In this document: in pieces, positions 1 to 8,054 of the stretch
How positions within the stretch are numbered: the stretch's first letter is position 1
Layout: each line of letters opens with the position of its first letter
Source: Virgisporangium aurantiacum
GTDB lineage: Bacteria > Actinomycetota > Actinomycetes > Mycobacteriales > Micromonosporaceae
DNA length: 59,289 bases
Reading direction: 5' to 3'
Assembly: GCF_016863635.1 (NCBI RefSeq)
Contig: NZ_BOPG01000016.1
Location: forward strand, 1 to 59,289
Notes under the pieces: model-generated
What the model was told of the DNA's origin: nothing
The model's input: the letters and a program-made list of their open reading frames with translations, nothing else
Databases searched by the model: none
Program-made: the position numbers and the translations under genes

Positions 1-94
1 AAGAACGGCGAACGGAAGAACGGCGAACGGAAGAACGGCGAACGGAAGAACGGCGAACGGAAGAACGGCGAACGGAAGAACGGCGAACGGAAGA
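1..94. repeat. 15-bp tandem repeat, six copies plus a partial
   Basis: The unit AAGAACGGCGAACGG is repeated six times without any change from base 1 to 90, and the next bases (AAGAG) begin a seventh unit before the sequence diverges. The array runs off the left edge, so its true length is unknown. It sits just past the stop codon of the minus-strand alpha-glucosidase gene. It could be a minisatellite-like array or the repetitive part of a gene outside the window; 15 bp is a multiple of three, so it could encode a five-residue repeat. Confidence 0.9.
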
Positions 95-97
95 GCC

Positions 98-1732
98 TCA
101 GAGGCTCGCCCACACCGTCGTGTCCGGCGGCACCGTTCCGCCCGGCCCGATCGGTCCGCTCGACAGCAGCGGCCATGCCCCGTCCGGTAGCCGCACCGCG
201 TCCGCGCCGGTGTTCGCCATGATCAGTGTCGACCCGTTGCGCGCCACGAGCACCGGCCCCACCAGCGGGTCCACGATGGTCAGGGAACCGAGACCCAGAC
301 CCCGGTCGCGGCGCACGTGCAGCGCGGTCCGATAAAGCTCGAGCGTCGAGCCGTCGACGCCGCGTTGGCGGTCGGGTGCCAGGTCGCCGTACTCGGCGGG
401 CTGCGGAAGCCAGCTGGCACCGGTCGGCGAGAAGCCGTACGCGGGCGCGTCGGAGCGCCACGGGACCGGCACCCGGCAGCCGTCCCGGCCGCGCGCCGTG
501 AACGACGACCGGGACCAGGTCGGGTCCTGACGGACGTCGTCGGGCAGGGTCGTGTGCTCGGGCAGGCCCAGCTCCTCGCCCTGGTACAGGTAGGCGGCGC
601 CGGGCAGCGCCAGCATCAGCAGCGTCGCGGCCCGGGCGCGCCGGAGCCCGAGCTCCGCGTCGGGTTGCGGGTCGTCGACCCCGATCCCCGTCCGCGGCTC
701 CTCGCCCGGGGGAAAGGCCAACCGGGACGCGTGGCGCACGACGTCGTGGTTCGACAGCACCCACGTCGTGGGCGCGCCGACCGCGCCGGCAGCGGCGAGC
801 GACCGTTCGATCAGCGGGCGCAGGGCGTCGGCGTTCCACGGCGCCAGGAGGTACTCGAAGTTGAAGGCCTGGTGCATCTCGTCCGGACGCACGTAGCGAG
901 CCAGCCGCTCCGGCGGCTCGACCCATGCCTCAGCCACCAGGATGCGGTCGGGGCCGTACGAGTCGACCACCGAACGCCACTCGCGGTAGATGTCGTGGAC
1001 GCTCTCCTGGTCCCACATCGGCGGCGCCTCGGCATCCGGCTTGTATACAACCGGTCCACTGCTGCCGTGCGCCCAGTCGACATCGAGCTGCTTCACCAGG
1101 CCGTGCGCCACGTCGACGCGGAACCCGTCGACGCCGCGGTCGAGCCAGAACCGCAGGACGTCGTCGAACTCGGCCCGCACCGCCGGGTGATCCCAGTTGA
1201 AGTCGGGCTGCCGGACGTCGAACAGATGCAGGTACCACTGGCCGGGGCTGCCGTCGGGCTCGGTGATCCGCGTCCAGGCCGAGCCGCCGAAGACGCTCTC
1301 CCACCCGGTGGGCGGCTCGCCGGAGGCGAGGCCGTCGCGGAAAACGTACCGGTCGCGCATGGGATGGCCGGGACCGCCGGCGACGGCCGCACGGAACCAC
1401 GAGTGCTCGTCGGAGCTGTGGTTCGGCACCAGGTCGACGATGACCCGCAGGCCCAGTTCCTTCGCGCGCGCCACCAGCGTGTCGAAGTCGGCCAGGGTGC
1501 CGAAGAGCGGATCGACCGACCGGTAGTCGGCGACGTCGTACCCGGCGTCGGCCTGCGGCGACGGGTAGAACGGCGACAGCCACAGCGCGTCGACGCCGAG
1601 GTCGGCCAGGTGGTCGAGGCGCGCGGCGATGCCGGGCAGGTCACCGAACCCGTCACCGTCGGAGTCGGCGAACGACCGCGGATACACCTGGTAGATGACG
1701 GCGGTGCGCCACCAGTCGTCGGTTGAGCCCAT
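98..1732 (-). CDS. Alpha-glucosidase, GH13 family
   Basis: Cytoplasmic GH13 hydrolase of about 544 aa, expected to release glucose from alpha-glucosides such as maltose, isomaltose or trehalose-type sugars. The N-terminus (WWRTAVIYQVYPRSFADSDG) and the barrel motifs are typical: nucleophile Asp207 in GFRVDVAH, acid/base Glu268 in LVAEAW, transition-state Asp330 in VLSNHD. There is no signal peptide. The ATG at 1732 is preferred over an in-frame start 66 nt upstream: homology begins here and a TACAGT -10 box lies exactly 7 nt before it, which suggests a leaderless mRNA. It lies next to a CUT1 sugar importer, as in actinobacterial alpha-glucoside loci. The exact substrate cannot be read from sequence. 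Confidence 0.93.
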   Translation of the reverse strand: MGSTDDWWRTAVIYQVYPRSFADSDGDGFGDLPGIAARLDHLADLGVDALWLSPFYPSPQADAGYDVADYRSVDPLFGTLADFDTLVARAKELGLRVIVDLVPNHSSDEHSWFRAAVAGGPGHPMRDRYVFRDGLASGEPPTGWESVFGGSAWTRITEPDGSPGQWYLHLFDVRQPDFNWDHPAVRAEFDDVLRFWLDRGVDGFRVDVAHGLVKQLDVDWAHGSSGPVVYKPDAEAPPMWDQESVHDIYREWRSVVDSYGPDRILVAEAWVEPPERLARYVRPDEMHQAFNFEYLLAPWNADALRPLIERSLAAAGAVGAPTTWVLSNHDVVRHASRLAFPPGEEPRTGIGVDDPQPDAELGLRRARAATLLMLALPGAAYLYQGEELGLPEHTTLPDDVRQDPTWSRSSFTARGRDGCRVPVPWRSDAPAYGFSPTGASWLPQPAEYGDLAPDRQRGVDGSTLELYRTALHVRRDRGLGLGSLTIVDPLVGPVLVARNGSTLIMANTGADAVRLPDGAWPLLSSGPIGPGGTVPPDTTVWASL

Positions 1733-1739
1733 CCGACCA

Positions 1740-1745
1740 ACTGTA
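1740..1745 (-). promoter_or_regulatory. Leaderless -10 box for alpha-glucosidase
   Basis: Minus-strand TACAGT ends 7 nt before the ATG at 1732. A TANNNT box 6-7 nt ahead of the start codon is the usual geometry for leaderless actinobacterial genes, and no Shine-Dalgarno sequence is present. No convincing -35 was found. Confidence 0.55.
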
Positions 1746-1814
1746 GGCGGCGGCCTGTCGCCGACGAGCGCGCCTCGGTAAATTGAGAGCCCACCCAATC
1801 TGCGCTGTCAAGGG

Positions 1815-2489
1815 ATGGTCGACATGGACGTCGACATGAAAGATGACATGGACGACGACCGTCACCTCGAAGTCAGCACCGTGGCCGTGACGGTCTGGAC
1901 GCCCGAGCCCACCGAGCACGAACCCGTGCCCGAGGTGCCGCCGAAGTCCGACACCGACCGCACCGTGCTGCGGCTGAAGATCGGGCTGGCCGCCGCGATC
2001 GCGGTCGCCGTGGCGCTGGCCGGCGCGCTGTTCGTCGTGCGGCACCAGTCCAGCGAGGAGCAACTGGTCACGGAGGCCGTCGCCGCCTACACCAAGGCCT
2101 GGAACGCCCACGACGCCAAGGCGGTCCGCGCGGCGATGGCGCTCAACGGCACGTTCTCGGCCAGCGACAGCCTCCAGCAGATGCCGATGTTCACCGCGTA
2201 CAGCGGTCCGGAACTGGAGCGGGTGCTCAACAAGCTGTTCGACGCGGGCGTCACCTTGGAGACCACCAGCCGGGTGCTCATCGCCGGCGATCACACGTCG
2301 CGCGCCACGGTCGCGCAGAAGTTCACGTACACCGTCTACGGCCTACCGGTGGCGGAGGACGGCCTCTCCCAGTTCACGCTCCAGGCCGGCGAGGGTGCCG
2401 ACCGGGGCAAGCTGGTCATCGCGCAGCACCTGTGGTGGCGCCCCCGCCCACCCAGCTCCCCGTCGATGCTCTGGATCCTCGAGTCCTGA
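1815..2489 (+). CDS. Hypothetical single-pass membrane protein with NTF2-like outer domain
   Basis: About 224 aa. The N-terminal 50 residues are acidic with Asp/Met repeats (MVDMDVDMKDDMDDD). A single membrane segment follows at about 56-76 (IGLAAAIAVAVALAGALFVV), then an outer domain of about 145 residues whose start (LVTEAVAAYTKAWNAHDAKAVRAAM) looks like the SnoaL/NTF2-like fold found in many actinobacterial membrane-anchored proteins. No catalytic motif was recognised. The start is uncertain: ATGs at 1815, 1824, 1836 and 1848 are all in frame and none has a strong ribosome site. It is divergent from the alpha-glucosidase and convergent with the importer. Function unknown. Confidence 0.72.
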   Translation: MVDMDVDMKDDMDDDRHLEVSTVAVTVWTPEPTEHEPVPEVPPKSDTDRTVLRLKIGLAAAIAVAVALAGALFVVRHQSSEEQLVTEAVAAYTKAWNAHDAKAVRAAMALNGTFSASDSLQQMPMFTAYSGPELERVLNKLFDAGVTLETTSRVLIAGDHTSRATVAQKFTYTVYGLPVAEDGLSQFTLQAGEGADRGKLVIAQHLWWRPRPPSSPSMLWILES

Positions 2490-2537
2490 TCCGGCGGGCC
2501 GCTTCCGGACTCTGAGCGGGGTGGGACGGGGTACCTC

Positions 2538-2619
2538 GGCGTCGATCTTGCAGTTGTGGTGGGCCGCAAACAGCAGCAAATACCGGCGAACCAGGCACCA
2601 CAACTGCAAGATCGACGCC
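2538..2619. repeat. Long palindromic element, 24-bp perfect arms
   Basis: Arms at 2538-2561 and 2596-2619 are perfect reverse complements over 24 nt (left arm begins GGCGTCGATCTTGCAG) around a 34-nt spacer. It lies between two convergent genes and lacks a T-run, so it looks more like a REP/MITE-type intergenic palindrome than a simple terminator, although it could fold in both transcripts. Confidence 0.8.
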
Positions 2620-2639
2620 TGGGGGCGGTCGAGACGTGG

Positions 2640-2670
2640 AACGGCGGGCCGGATGATCCGGCCCGCCGTT
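2640..2670. terminator. Bidirectional hairpin between convergent genes
   Basis: A 14-bp perfect stem (AACGGCGGGCCGGA paired with 2657-2670) around a 3-nt loop. It sits 20 nt past the importer permease stop on the minus strand and also downstream of the plus-strand membrane protein gene. A TTTGT stretch follows on the plus strand. Confidence 0.7.
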
Positions 2671-2689
2671 TGTACTGCGAAATCGGGGG

Positions 2690-3604
2690 CTAGCCCTTCA
2701 GGCCACCGGCCAGCAGGCCGCGGACGAAGTAGCGCTGGAGCGCCAGGAAGACCACGACCGGCACGATGATCGACACGAACGCGCCGGCGGACAGCAGATG
2801 CCAGGCGTTACCCCGGGTGCCGCTGAGGTTGGCCAGCGCCACCGTGATGGGTGCGGTGTCGGGACCACCACCGGCGAACGTCAGGGCGACCAGCAGGTCG
2901 TTCCACGTCCACAGGAACTGGAAGATGCCGAACGCCGCCAGCGCCGGGGTGAGGAGCGGCAGCAGCACCCGGAAGAAGATCGCCACGTGACCGGCACCGT
3001 CGACCCGGGCCGCCTCCAGCAGCCCCGGCGGGATCTCCTTCATGAAGTTGTGCAGCAGGAAGATCGCCAACGGCAGTGCGAACGTCGAGTGTGACAGCCA
3101 CACCGGCCAGAACGAACCGCTCAGGTCGAGGTCGACGAACAGCGTCAGCAGCGGGAGCAGCGTGACCTGGATCGGCACGATCTGCAGGGCGAAGACCACG
3201 ACGAAGAGGAAGTCGCGTCCGGGGAACTTGACCCACGCGAACACGTAGGCGGCGAAGGACGCGAGAACCAGCGGGATGAGCGTCGACGGAATGACGATCA
3301 CGAACGAGTTGACGAAGTAGCTGCCCAGCGCCGACTGGCCCTCGGCGGCGAGCACCGTCTGGTAGTTCTTGAACGAGATCTGCGGATCGGTGAAGAACGT
3401 CCACCACCCGGTGGTGAGGATGTCCTTCTCCGGCCGGATCGACGACACCGCCAGGCCGAACGTCGGCAGCGTCCAGAGGATCGCGATGAACAGCGCGATG
3501 ATCGACGCGATCGGGCTGGTGAGCTTCTTCTTGGCCTTCGTCGAGGCCGCTACGGGGGCCGCCACCGCAGGGGTGGTGGTGGTCGGAAGACTGGCTGTGC
3601 TCAT
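2690..3604 (-). CDS. CUT1 sugar ABC transporter permease (MalG/AglG type)
   Basis: Inner-membrane permease of about 304 aa, second of a heterodimeric pair. It has an Ala/Thr-rich cytoplasmic N-terminus, six predicted membrane helices and the cytoplasmic-loop EAA motif (EAARVDGAGHVAIFFRVLLP) that docks the ATPase. The ATG at 3604 overlaps the TGA of the upstream permease (ATGA), so translation is probably coupled. Its partners are the genes at 3601-4569 and 4774-6138. No ATPase gene is present, consistent with use of a shared MsiK-like ATPase encoded elsewhere, as in Streptomyces sugar importers (inference). The adjacent alpha-glucosidase suggests an alpha-glucoside substrate. Confidence 0.92.
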   Translation of the reverse strand: MSTASLPTTTTPAVAAPVAASTKAKKKLTSPIASIIALFIAILWTLPTFGLAVSSIRPEKDILTTGWWTFFTDPQISFKNYQTVLAAEGQSALGSYFVNSFVIVIPSTLIPLVLASFAAYVFAWVKFPGRDFLFVVVFALQIVPIQVTLLPLLTLFVDLDLSGSFWPVWLSHSTFALPLAIFLLHNFMKEIPPGLLEAARVDGAGHVAIFFRVLLPLLTPALAAFGIFQFLWTWNDLLVALTFAGGGPDTAPITVALANLSGTRGNAWHLLSAGAFVSIIVPVVVFLALQRYFVRGLLAGGLKG

Positions 3605-4569
3605 CGTGCCTCCGATGCCCGGAGCTGCCGGATGTTGTAGACGACGATCGGGATCACCAGGATGAACAGCAGCACCGCGAGGGCGGCGCCGAGGCCCTGG
3701 TTGTCGGCCCGGAAGCTCTGGCTGTAGAACTCGTTCGCCACAACACTGGTGTCGAAGTTGCCACCGGTCATCGTGCGCACGATGTCGAACACCTTCAGCG
3801 TGCCGATACCGATCGTGGTGAGCACCACGACCACGGCCGGCCGGATGCTGGGCAGGGTCACGAAGCGGAACATGCCCCACGGGGTGACGCCGTCGAGCCG
3901 GGCGGCTTCGATCACGTCGTCCGGAATCGCCTTGATGGCCGCGGAGAGCACGGTCATCGCGAAGCCGGCCTGGATCCAGATCATGACGACGACCAGGAAC
4001 AGCGTGTTCAGCGGTGTTTCGAGCAGCCACTGGGTGGGCTCGCCGCCCAGCCAGACCACGATCTGGTTGAGCAGACCGATCTGCTTGATGTTGCCCTGGT
4101 CGGGCCGGTACTCGTAGACGAACTTCCAGATGATCGACGCGGCGACGAACGAGATCGACATCGGCAGGAAGATGACGGCCTTCGCCAGCGACTCGATCCG
4201 CGCCCGGTCGACGAGGATCGCGTACAGGAGACCGATGCCGGTGGCGACGAACGGCGTCACCACCACCCAGATCACGGTGTTCCGGAGAACGGTGAGCTGA
4301 TCCTTCGACGTGAAGATCGTCTCGTAGTTGTCGATCCCGATGAACGAGGTACCCGGGGCGTCGTAGAACGAGTTGATGATGGTGAGGACGCCCGGATAGA
4401 TGAGCCCGACAGCGAGCATCACCGCGACCGGAAGCAGGAACACCAGCGCCACTACCCGGTCGCCCCGCCGCCCGCCGAACCGCGACGCGATCAGCAGAAT
4501 GACCGCAATGACCGCGGCGAAGATCGCCAGCGCGATCCCCATGTCGAGAAATTTCTCAGCGGTGGTCAC
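3601..4569 (-). CDS. CUT1 sugar ABC transporter permease (MalF/AglF type)
   Basis: Inner-membrane permease of about 322 aa, first of the pair. A membrane segment near residues 10-28 is followed by the MalF-like core (VALVFLLPVAVMLAVGLIYPG) and the EAA loop (EAARLDGVTPWGMFRFVTLP). The GTG at 4569 is chosen because GGGAGGTGA lies at a good distance upstream; an in-frame GTG at 4581 overlaps that ribosome site and is unlikely. The stop overlaps the next permease start by 4 nt. A long hairpin separates this gene from the binding-protein gene upstream. Confidence 0.92.
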   Translation of the reverse strand: MTTAEKFLDMGIALAIFAAVIAVILLIASRFGGRRGDRVVALVFLLPVAVMLAVGLIYPGVLTIINSFYDAPGTSFIGIDNYETIFTSKDQLTVLRNTVIWVVVTPFVATGIGLLYAILVDRARIESLAKAVIFLPMSISFVAASIIWKFVYEYRPDQGNIKQIGLLNQIVVWLGGEPTQWLLETPLNTLFLVVVMIWIQAGFAMTVLSAAIKAIPDDVIEAARLDGVTPWGMFRFVTLPSIRPAVVVVLTTIGIGTLKVFDIVRTMTGGNFDTSVVANEFYSQSFRADNQGLGAALAVLLFILVIPIVVYNIRQLRASEAR

Positions 4570-4612
4570 GCAGACCGTCACCTCCCTTACGTTTCGTTAA
4601 TCCCCCGCTGGG

Positions 4613-4710
4613 GAGCGGGACGGCCGGGTGCACCTTCGCCGGCAAGGCCGTCTCGCGAAGCTTCGCGTTGCGACCCGCCCGTGCCGCCGGTGCACCCGGC
4701 CGTCCCGTTC
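4613..4710 (-). terminator. Intercistronic hairpin between binding protein and permease genes
   Basis: Arms at 4613-4634 and 4689-4710 pair over 22 bp with one G-T wobble, around a 54-nt spacer that itself holds the small palindrome CGCGAAGCTTCGCG. The position, after the binding-protein stop and before the permease start, matches the stem-loops known in malE-malF type operons. Such stem-loops stabilise the binding-protein mRNA and lower permease output. That role here is inference. Confidence 0.78.
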
Positions 4711-4773
4711 TACCCTGAGTTGATCTGCAGCGAAATAGCTAGGAAATACTTTGTTCGCAGATCTCCGGCTGAC

Positions 4774-6138
4774 CTACTTCGGCCAGGACGCCTCGATGTT
4801 GTCAACCGTCGCCTGGGTGCTCTGGCCGGTGATCCAGCTCGTGGCCTGCTTCCAGAACGAGTTGGCGCCCACCGCGCCCGGCATCAGGTCGGAACCGTCG
4901 AACCGGAACACGGTCTTCGGGTCCTGCAGCAGCTGCAGCGACAGCTTGTCGACCGGGCTGCACTTGCAGTCCTCGATCTTCAGGCCCTTGTTGGCGCTGA
5001 CCACGGTGCCGCCCAGCTTGGACTTCACGTTCGCCCAGGTGTCGCTGGACATGTAGGTCTGGAACGCCTTGACCTCGGGACGGTCGGCGAACGCCGTGAC
5101 GAACTCGCCACCACCGAGCACCGGCTTGTCGCCAGCGCTCTTGCCCGGCAGGAAGAACGCGAACACCTGGCCGTCCTCGGACACGTTGGTGCCGGCGGGC
5201 CAGTTGGCGGCGTAGAAGCTCGCCATCCGGTACATGGAGCAGTTGCCCGCGAGGATCGCCTGGCCGGCGTCCTGGAACGTGGTGCTGGCGATGCTCTTCA
5301 CGTCGCCGTAACCGCCGTTGACGAACTTCGGCTCCTTGAGGTACTTACCGGCCTCGTCGAACGCGGCACGCGGGCCGGCCGAGTTGAACGGGATGTCGTG
5401 CTTGACCCACTTGTCGTACTCCTCCGGCCCGGACAGGCGGAGCAGCATGTCCTCCACCCAGTCGGTGACCGGCCAACCGGTGGCCTCACCACTGGAGATA
5501 CCCGCGCACCACGGCTTCTTGTTCTTGCCCGCGATGGTGTTCGACAGGGCGTACAGCTCGTCGAGCGTGGTGGGGATCTTGTAGTTGTTCTGCTTGAACT
5601 CCTGCGGGGAGTACCACACGAGCGACTTGACGTTGGCGCTCATGGGGGCGGAGTAGAACTTGCCGTTGACCGTCCCGTAGGCCTTCCAGTCCTTGCTCCA
5701 GAACTTGTCGACGTTCGCGACAACCTCGGCCGGTGCCTCCTTGACGGCGCCGGTGGCGACCAGCTGCTGCAGGAGACCGGGCTGCGGGACGATGCCGATG
5801 TCGGGCGCGTTTCCGGCGCGGGCGCGCACCAGGATCTGCGTCTCGAAGGACTTGTCGCCCTCGTACTTGATGGTGACGCCGGTGCACTCTTCGAAAGGCT
5901 TGAAGGAGGCGATGTAAGCGGCGTCTTCGGGCTGAACGATGCCGGTGTAGAAGCTGACCGACTTGCCCTTCAGGTCACCGAACTTGGTATATGGAGCGCA
6001 ATCGATACTTCCGGTCTGAGCAGGCTCGTCTTCACCGGTGCTACCGCATGCCGCCATCGTTGCCACAAGGCCGAGCGCGCTGGCCGCCGCTGCGACGCGC
6101 AACTTTGCGCGCCCCGGCCGGGTGGAGCGTAGGGACAT
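4774..6138 (-). CDS. Sugar ABC transporter substrate-binding lipoprotein (AglE type)
   Basis: Extracellular solute-binding protein of family 1, about 454 aa, lipid-anchored outside the membrane. The N-terminus has basic residues, a hydrophobic stretch and the lipobox ATMAAC with the lipidated Cys at about residue 30. The start is the ATG at 6138, with AAAGGA about 9 nt upstream. The mature part resembles alpha-glucoside binding proteins (YTKFGDLKGKSVSFYTGI near its start). It is first in an operon with two permeases. Expression may be controlled by a LacI-type repressor, but none is encoded in the window. Substrate inferred from the neighbouring alpha-glucosidase. Confidence 0.92.
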   Translation of the reverse strand: MSLRSTRPGRAKLRVAAAASALGLVATMAACGSTGEDEPAQTGSIDCAPYTKFGDLKGKSVSFYTGIVQPEDAAYIASFKPFEECTGVTIKYEGDKSFETQILVRARAGNAPDIGIVPQPGLLQQLVATGAVKEAPAEVVANVDKFWSKDWKAYGTVNGKFYSAPMSANVKSLVWYSPQEFKQNNYKIPTTLDELYALSNTIAGKNKKPWCAGISSGEATGWPVTDWVEDMLLRLSGPEEYDKWVKHDIPFNSAGPRAAFDEAGKYLKEPKFVNGGYGDVKSIASTTFQDAGQAILAGNCSMYRMASFYAANWPAGTNVSEDGQVFAFFLPGKSAGDKPVLGGGEFVTAFADRPEVKAFQTYMSSDTWANVKSKLGGTVVSANKGLKIEDCKCSPVDKLSLQLLQDPKTVFRFDGSDLMPGAVGANSFWKQATSWITGQSTQATVDNIEASWPK

Positions 6139-6378
6139 GTCCCCGTCCTTTCCGTCATTTCCCGGAGCCGCGCTGAACGCGCGCAGAACTCCGGAGAACA
6201 CTTCGCCATCAGTCAAGGCGGTCACCATGTCTGGGGCAATGGTTATCGTTTGATCGACTCGGTAACGATTTCGTATTGCCCCGGCAACCGCGATTTGACC
6301 TCGATCATCCGCACAGTACATGCCTGTACCGCCCCCGTCCCGCTCGTCCGGTGCTGTGTGAACGGATCGGTACGGGGG

Positions 6379-6394
6379 TGTTATCCGGGTAAGT
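6379..6394. promoter_or_regulatory. Possible LacI-type operator
   Basis: TGTTATCCGGGTAAGT matches 13 of 16 positions of the palindrome in the beta-mannosidase promoter at 38325-38340, and its core TTATCCGGGTAA is itself a 10/12 palindrome with a CCGG centre. It lies 241 bp before the importer start codon and just past the sortase stop, so the target is uncertain. Confidence 0.35.
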
Positions 6395-6402
6395 AGCGGC
6401 CG

Positions 6403-7059
6403 TCAGGCGGCGACCGCGTAAACGACGATGTTGTCCTCATATGACCGGCGACTGCGGTCGAACGTGCCACCGCAGGTGATCACCCGTAGCTCCGGTACCG
6501 GGGTGGGGCTGTAGACCCGCTCGGTGGGGAACTGGTTCTTGGGATAGCGCTCGCTGGCCACCACCCGGAACGGGATCCACCGGTCGCCGCGGAGCACCTC
6601 CACGACGTCACCCGCCTTCAGATCCCGCAGCCGGTAGAAGACGGCCGGACCGGCGGCCGAGTCGACGTGACCGGCGATCACGGCCGGGCCGATCTCGCCC
6701 GGCACCACGCCGCCGGTGTACCAGCCGGCCTTGGCGAAGTCGACCGGACCGGCCAGGGCACCGGTGCCGTCGACCGCCAGCGACTCCAACGGGCTGTCGA
6801 CCCCGATCGCCGCGATCCGCACCTGGCTGGGCGGCGGCAACGCGGCCGGTTCGGTGGCCGGCGCGGCCTCGATGGCGAGCGGACCCGCCGTCGGCGACCC
6901 GGTGCCCGCGGCCGTGGCGGGCCCGCCGCCGTCGTCACCGCCGCGGAACATCACCGCGCCGCCCGCGATCAGGCCGACGACGACCACCACGGCCAGCGCG
7001 ATGAGGAGATTGCGGGCCCCGGACCGGTGCCGGATGACCCGCCAGTCAGCACCCGTCAC
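6403..7059 (-). CDS. Class F-type sortase
   Basis: Membrane-anchored cysteine transpeptidase of about 218 aa. A short cytoplasmic N-terminus precedes one membrane helix at about 18-38, then a Pro/Ala-rich linker and the sortase barrel from about 78. The catalytic triad is visible: His131 in AGHVDS, Cys196 in ITCGGTF, Arg205 in the RRSYEDN segment. The GTG at 7059 overlaps the stop of the upstream DUF4397 gene (GTGA), so the two are translationally coupled, and that protein is the obvious substrate candidate. Class F is inferred from length and the TCGGTFD motif; housekeeping class E is the main alternative. Confidence 0.88.
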   Translation of the reverse strand: MTGADWRVIRHRSGARNLLIALAVVVVVGLIAGGAVMFRGGDDGGGPATAAGTGSPTAGPLAIEAAPATEPAALPPPSQVRIAAIGVDSPLESLAVDGTGALAGPVDFAKAGWYTGGVVPGEIGPAVIAGHVDSAAGPAVFYRLRDLKAGDVVEVLRGDRWIPFRVVASERYPKNQFPTERVYSPTPVPELRVITCGGTFDRSRRSYEDNIVVYAVAA

Positions 7060-7910
7060 AAGTCCTGACGCCCCCCGATGCGCACCGAGGAACGCCGCCG
7101 CATCGCCATCAGGGCACCGCCCGCGACCAGGACGCTCACCAGGACGATCGCGGTGGTCGCCGCCCACGGGAACGGTGCGGTACCACCGGCGCCGGTGTCG
7201 ACCCCGCCCAGCGGGACCTGCGCGCCGGCCCGCGCGTCGACGCGGACCTCCACCGTGAGGCCGCCGTTCTTGCCGTCGAGCACCAGCACAGAGTAGACCC
7301 CGCCGGCGGCGCAGTTCGCCGCGACCTCAGTGGCGGTCGTCGATCCGCTCGGCTGCAGTTTGAGCGGCCACTTGCCCGGCTCGACCTCCCGGTAGTCGGT
7401 GGTGGTGGCGAACGCCGCGCCGGTGGCGATGGTGGCGCCGGTGGTGGCCACGGAGACGTCGAGCTGGGGTGCCCGCACCGACGCGTTGACCACCCGTACC
7501 TTGGCCTTGCCCGCCGACGGCAGGGCCAGGTCGTCGGTGATCACCCGCAGCCCCAGGTCGGCGAACCGGCCGACGCCGGCCACCGTGTACGCGCCGCCGG
7601 CGGTGACCGTGACGCTGGTGCTCAGCACCGGCTGGCTGGACTCGGCGGCGCCGACGTTGCGCATCGCGACCGAGTACGTGCCGGTGTCGAGCGGCAGGTA
7701 CGTCGACACGGTGCCGTACCCGACGGCCGGGAACTTGCGCGGGGCGCCACCGGCGACCGAGCTCAGGTACACGTCGACCGCGGGGGTATCGGGCGAGAGG
7801 TGGGCCAACCGCACATATCCCACCGCCGCCGCCCGGGCCGGAGCCCCGAAGAGGACGAGCGGCAGAGCGAGGACGAGCACGGACAGCCAGGACCGGACGG
7901 CCTTCGACAT
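7056..7910 (-). CDS. DUF4397 surface protein with C-terminal membrane anchor
   Basis: Secreted or wall-associated protein of about 284 aa. A Sec signal peptide (about 1-28, ending APARA) is followed by two DUF4397 beta-sandwich segments (GYVRLAHLSPDTPAVDVYL and KAKVRVVNASVRAPQLDV). A Gly-rich segment (GGVDTGAGG), a hydrophobic helix and a basic tail (MRRRSS) complete it. That tail resembles a sortase sorting signal, yet no LPXTG is present. The start is the ATG at 7908-7910, where the signal peptide begins. It is followed directly by a sortase gene with a 4-nt overlap. Molecular role unknown; DUF4397 domains occur in surface and adhesion-type proteins. Confidence 0.88.
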   Translation of the reverse strand: MSKAVRSWLSVLVLALPLVLFGAPARAAAVGYVRLAHLSPDTPAVDVYLSSVAGGAPRKFPAVGYGTVSTYLPLDTGTYSVAMRNVGAAESSQPVLSTSVTVTAGGAYTVAGVGRFADLGLRVITDDLALPSAGKAKVRVVNASVRAPQLDVSVATTGATIATGAAFATTTDYREVEPGKWPLKLQPSGSTTATEVAANCAAGGVYSVLVLDGKNGGLTVEVRVDARAGAQVPLGGVDTGAGGTAPFPWAATTAIVLVSVLVAGGALMAMRRRSSVRIGGRQDL

Positions 7911-8054
7911 GGCGACCCCCAGGGGGAAACGGGTTGCACAGATGACAGCCTTCGGCGATGGGTCTACCGGCGCCGCCACACCCCGTCAAGCGGAGCAGTG
8001 CGAGATCACCCGTTGTGGATACAACGATTTGCCCACAGCGGTGGACCAAACCGG

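Noticed and set aside
317..1726. Long plus-strand open frame opposite the alpha-glucosidase gene
   Set aside because: It is the antisense shadow of a clear GH13 gene; its translation is Arg/Val/Gly-rich without domains, as expected from GC-rich codon bias.
2538..2619. Insertion sequence
   Set aside because: No transposase open frame and no target duplication could be seen; only the palindrome itself is supported.
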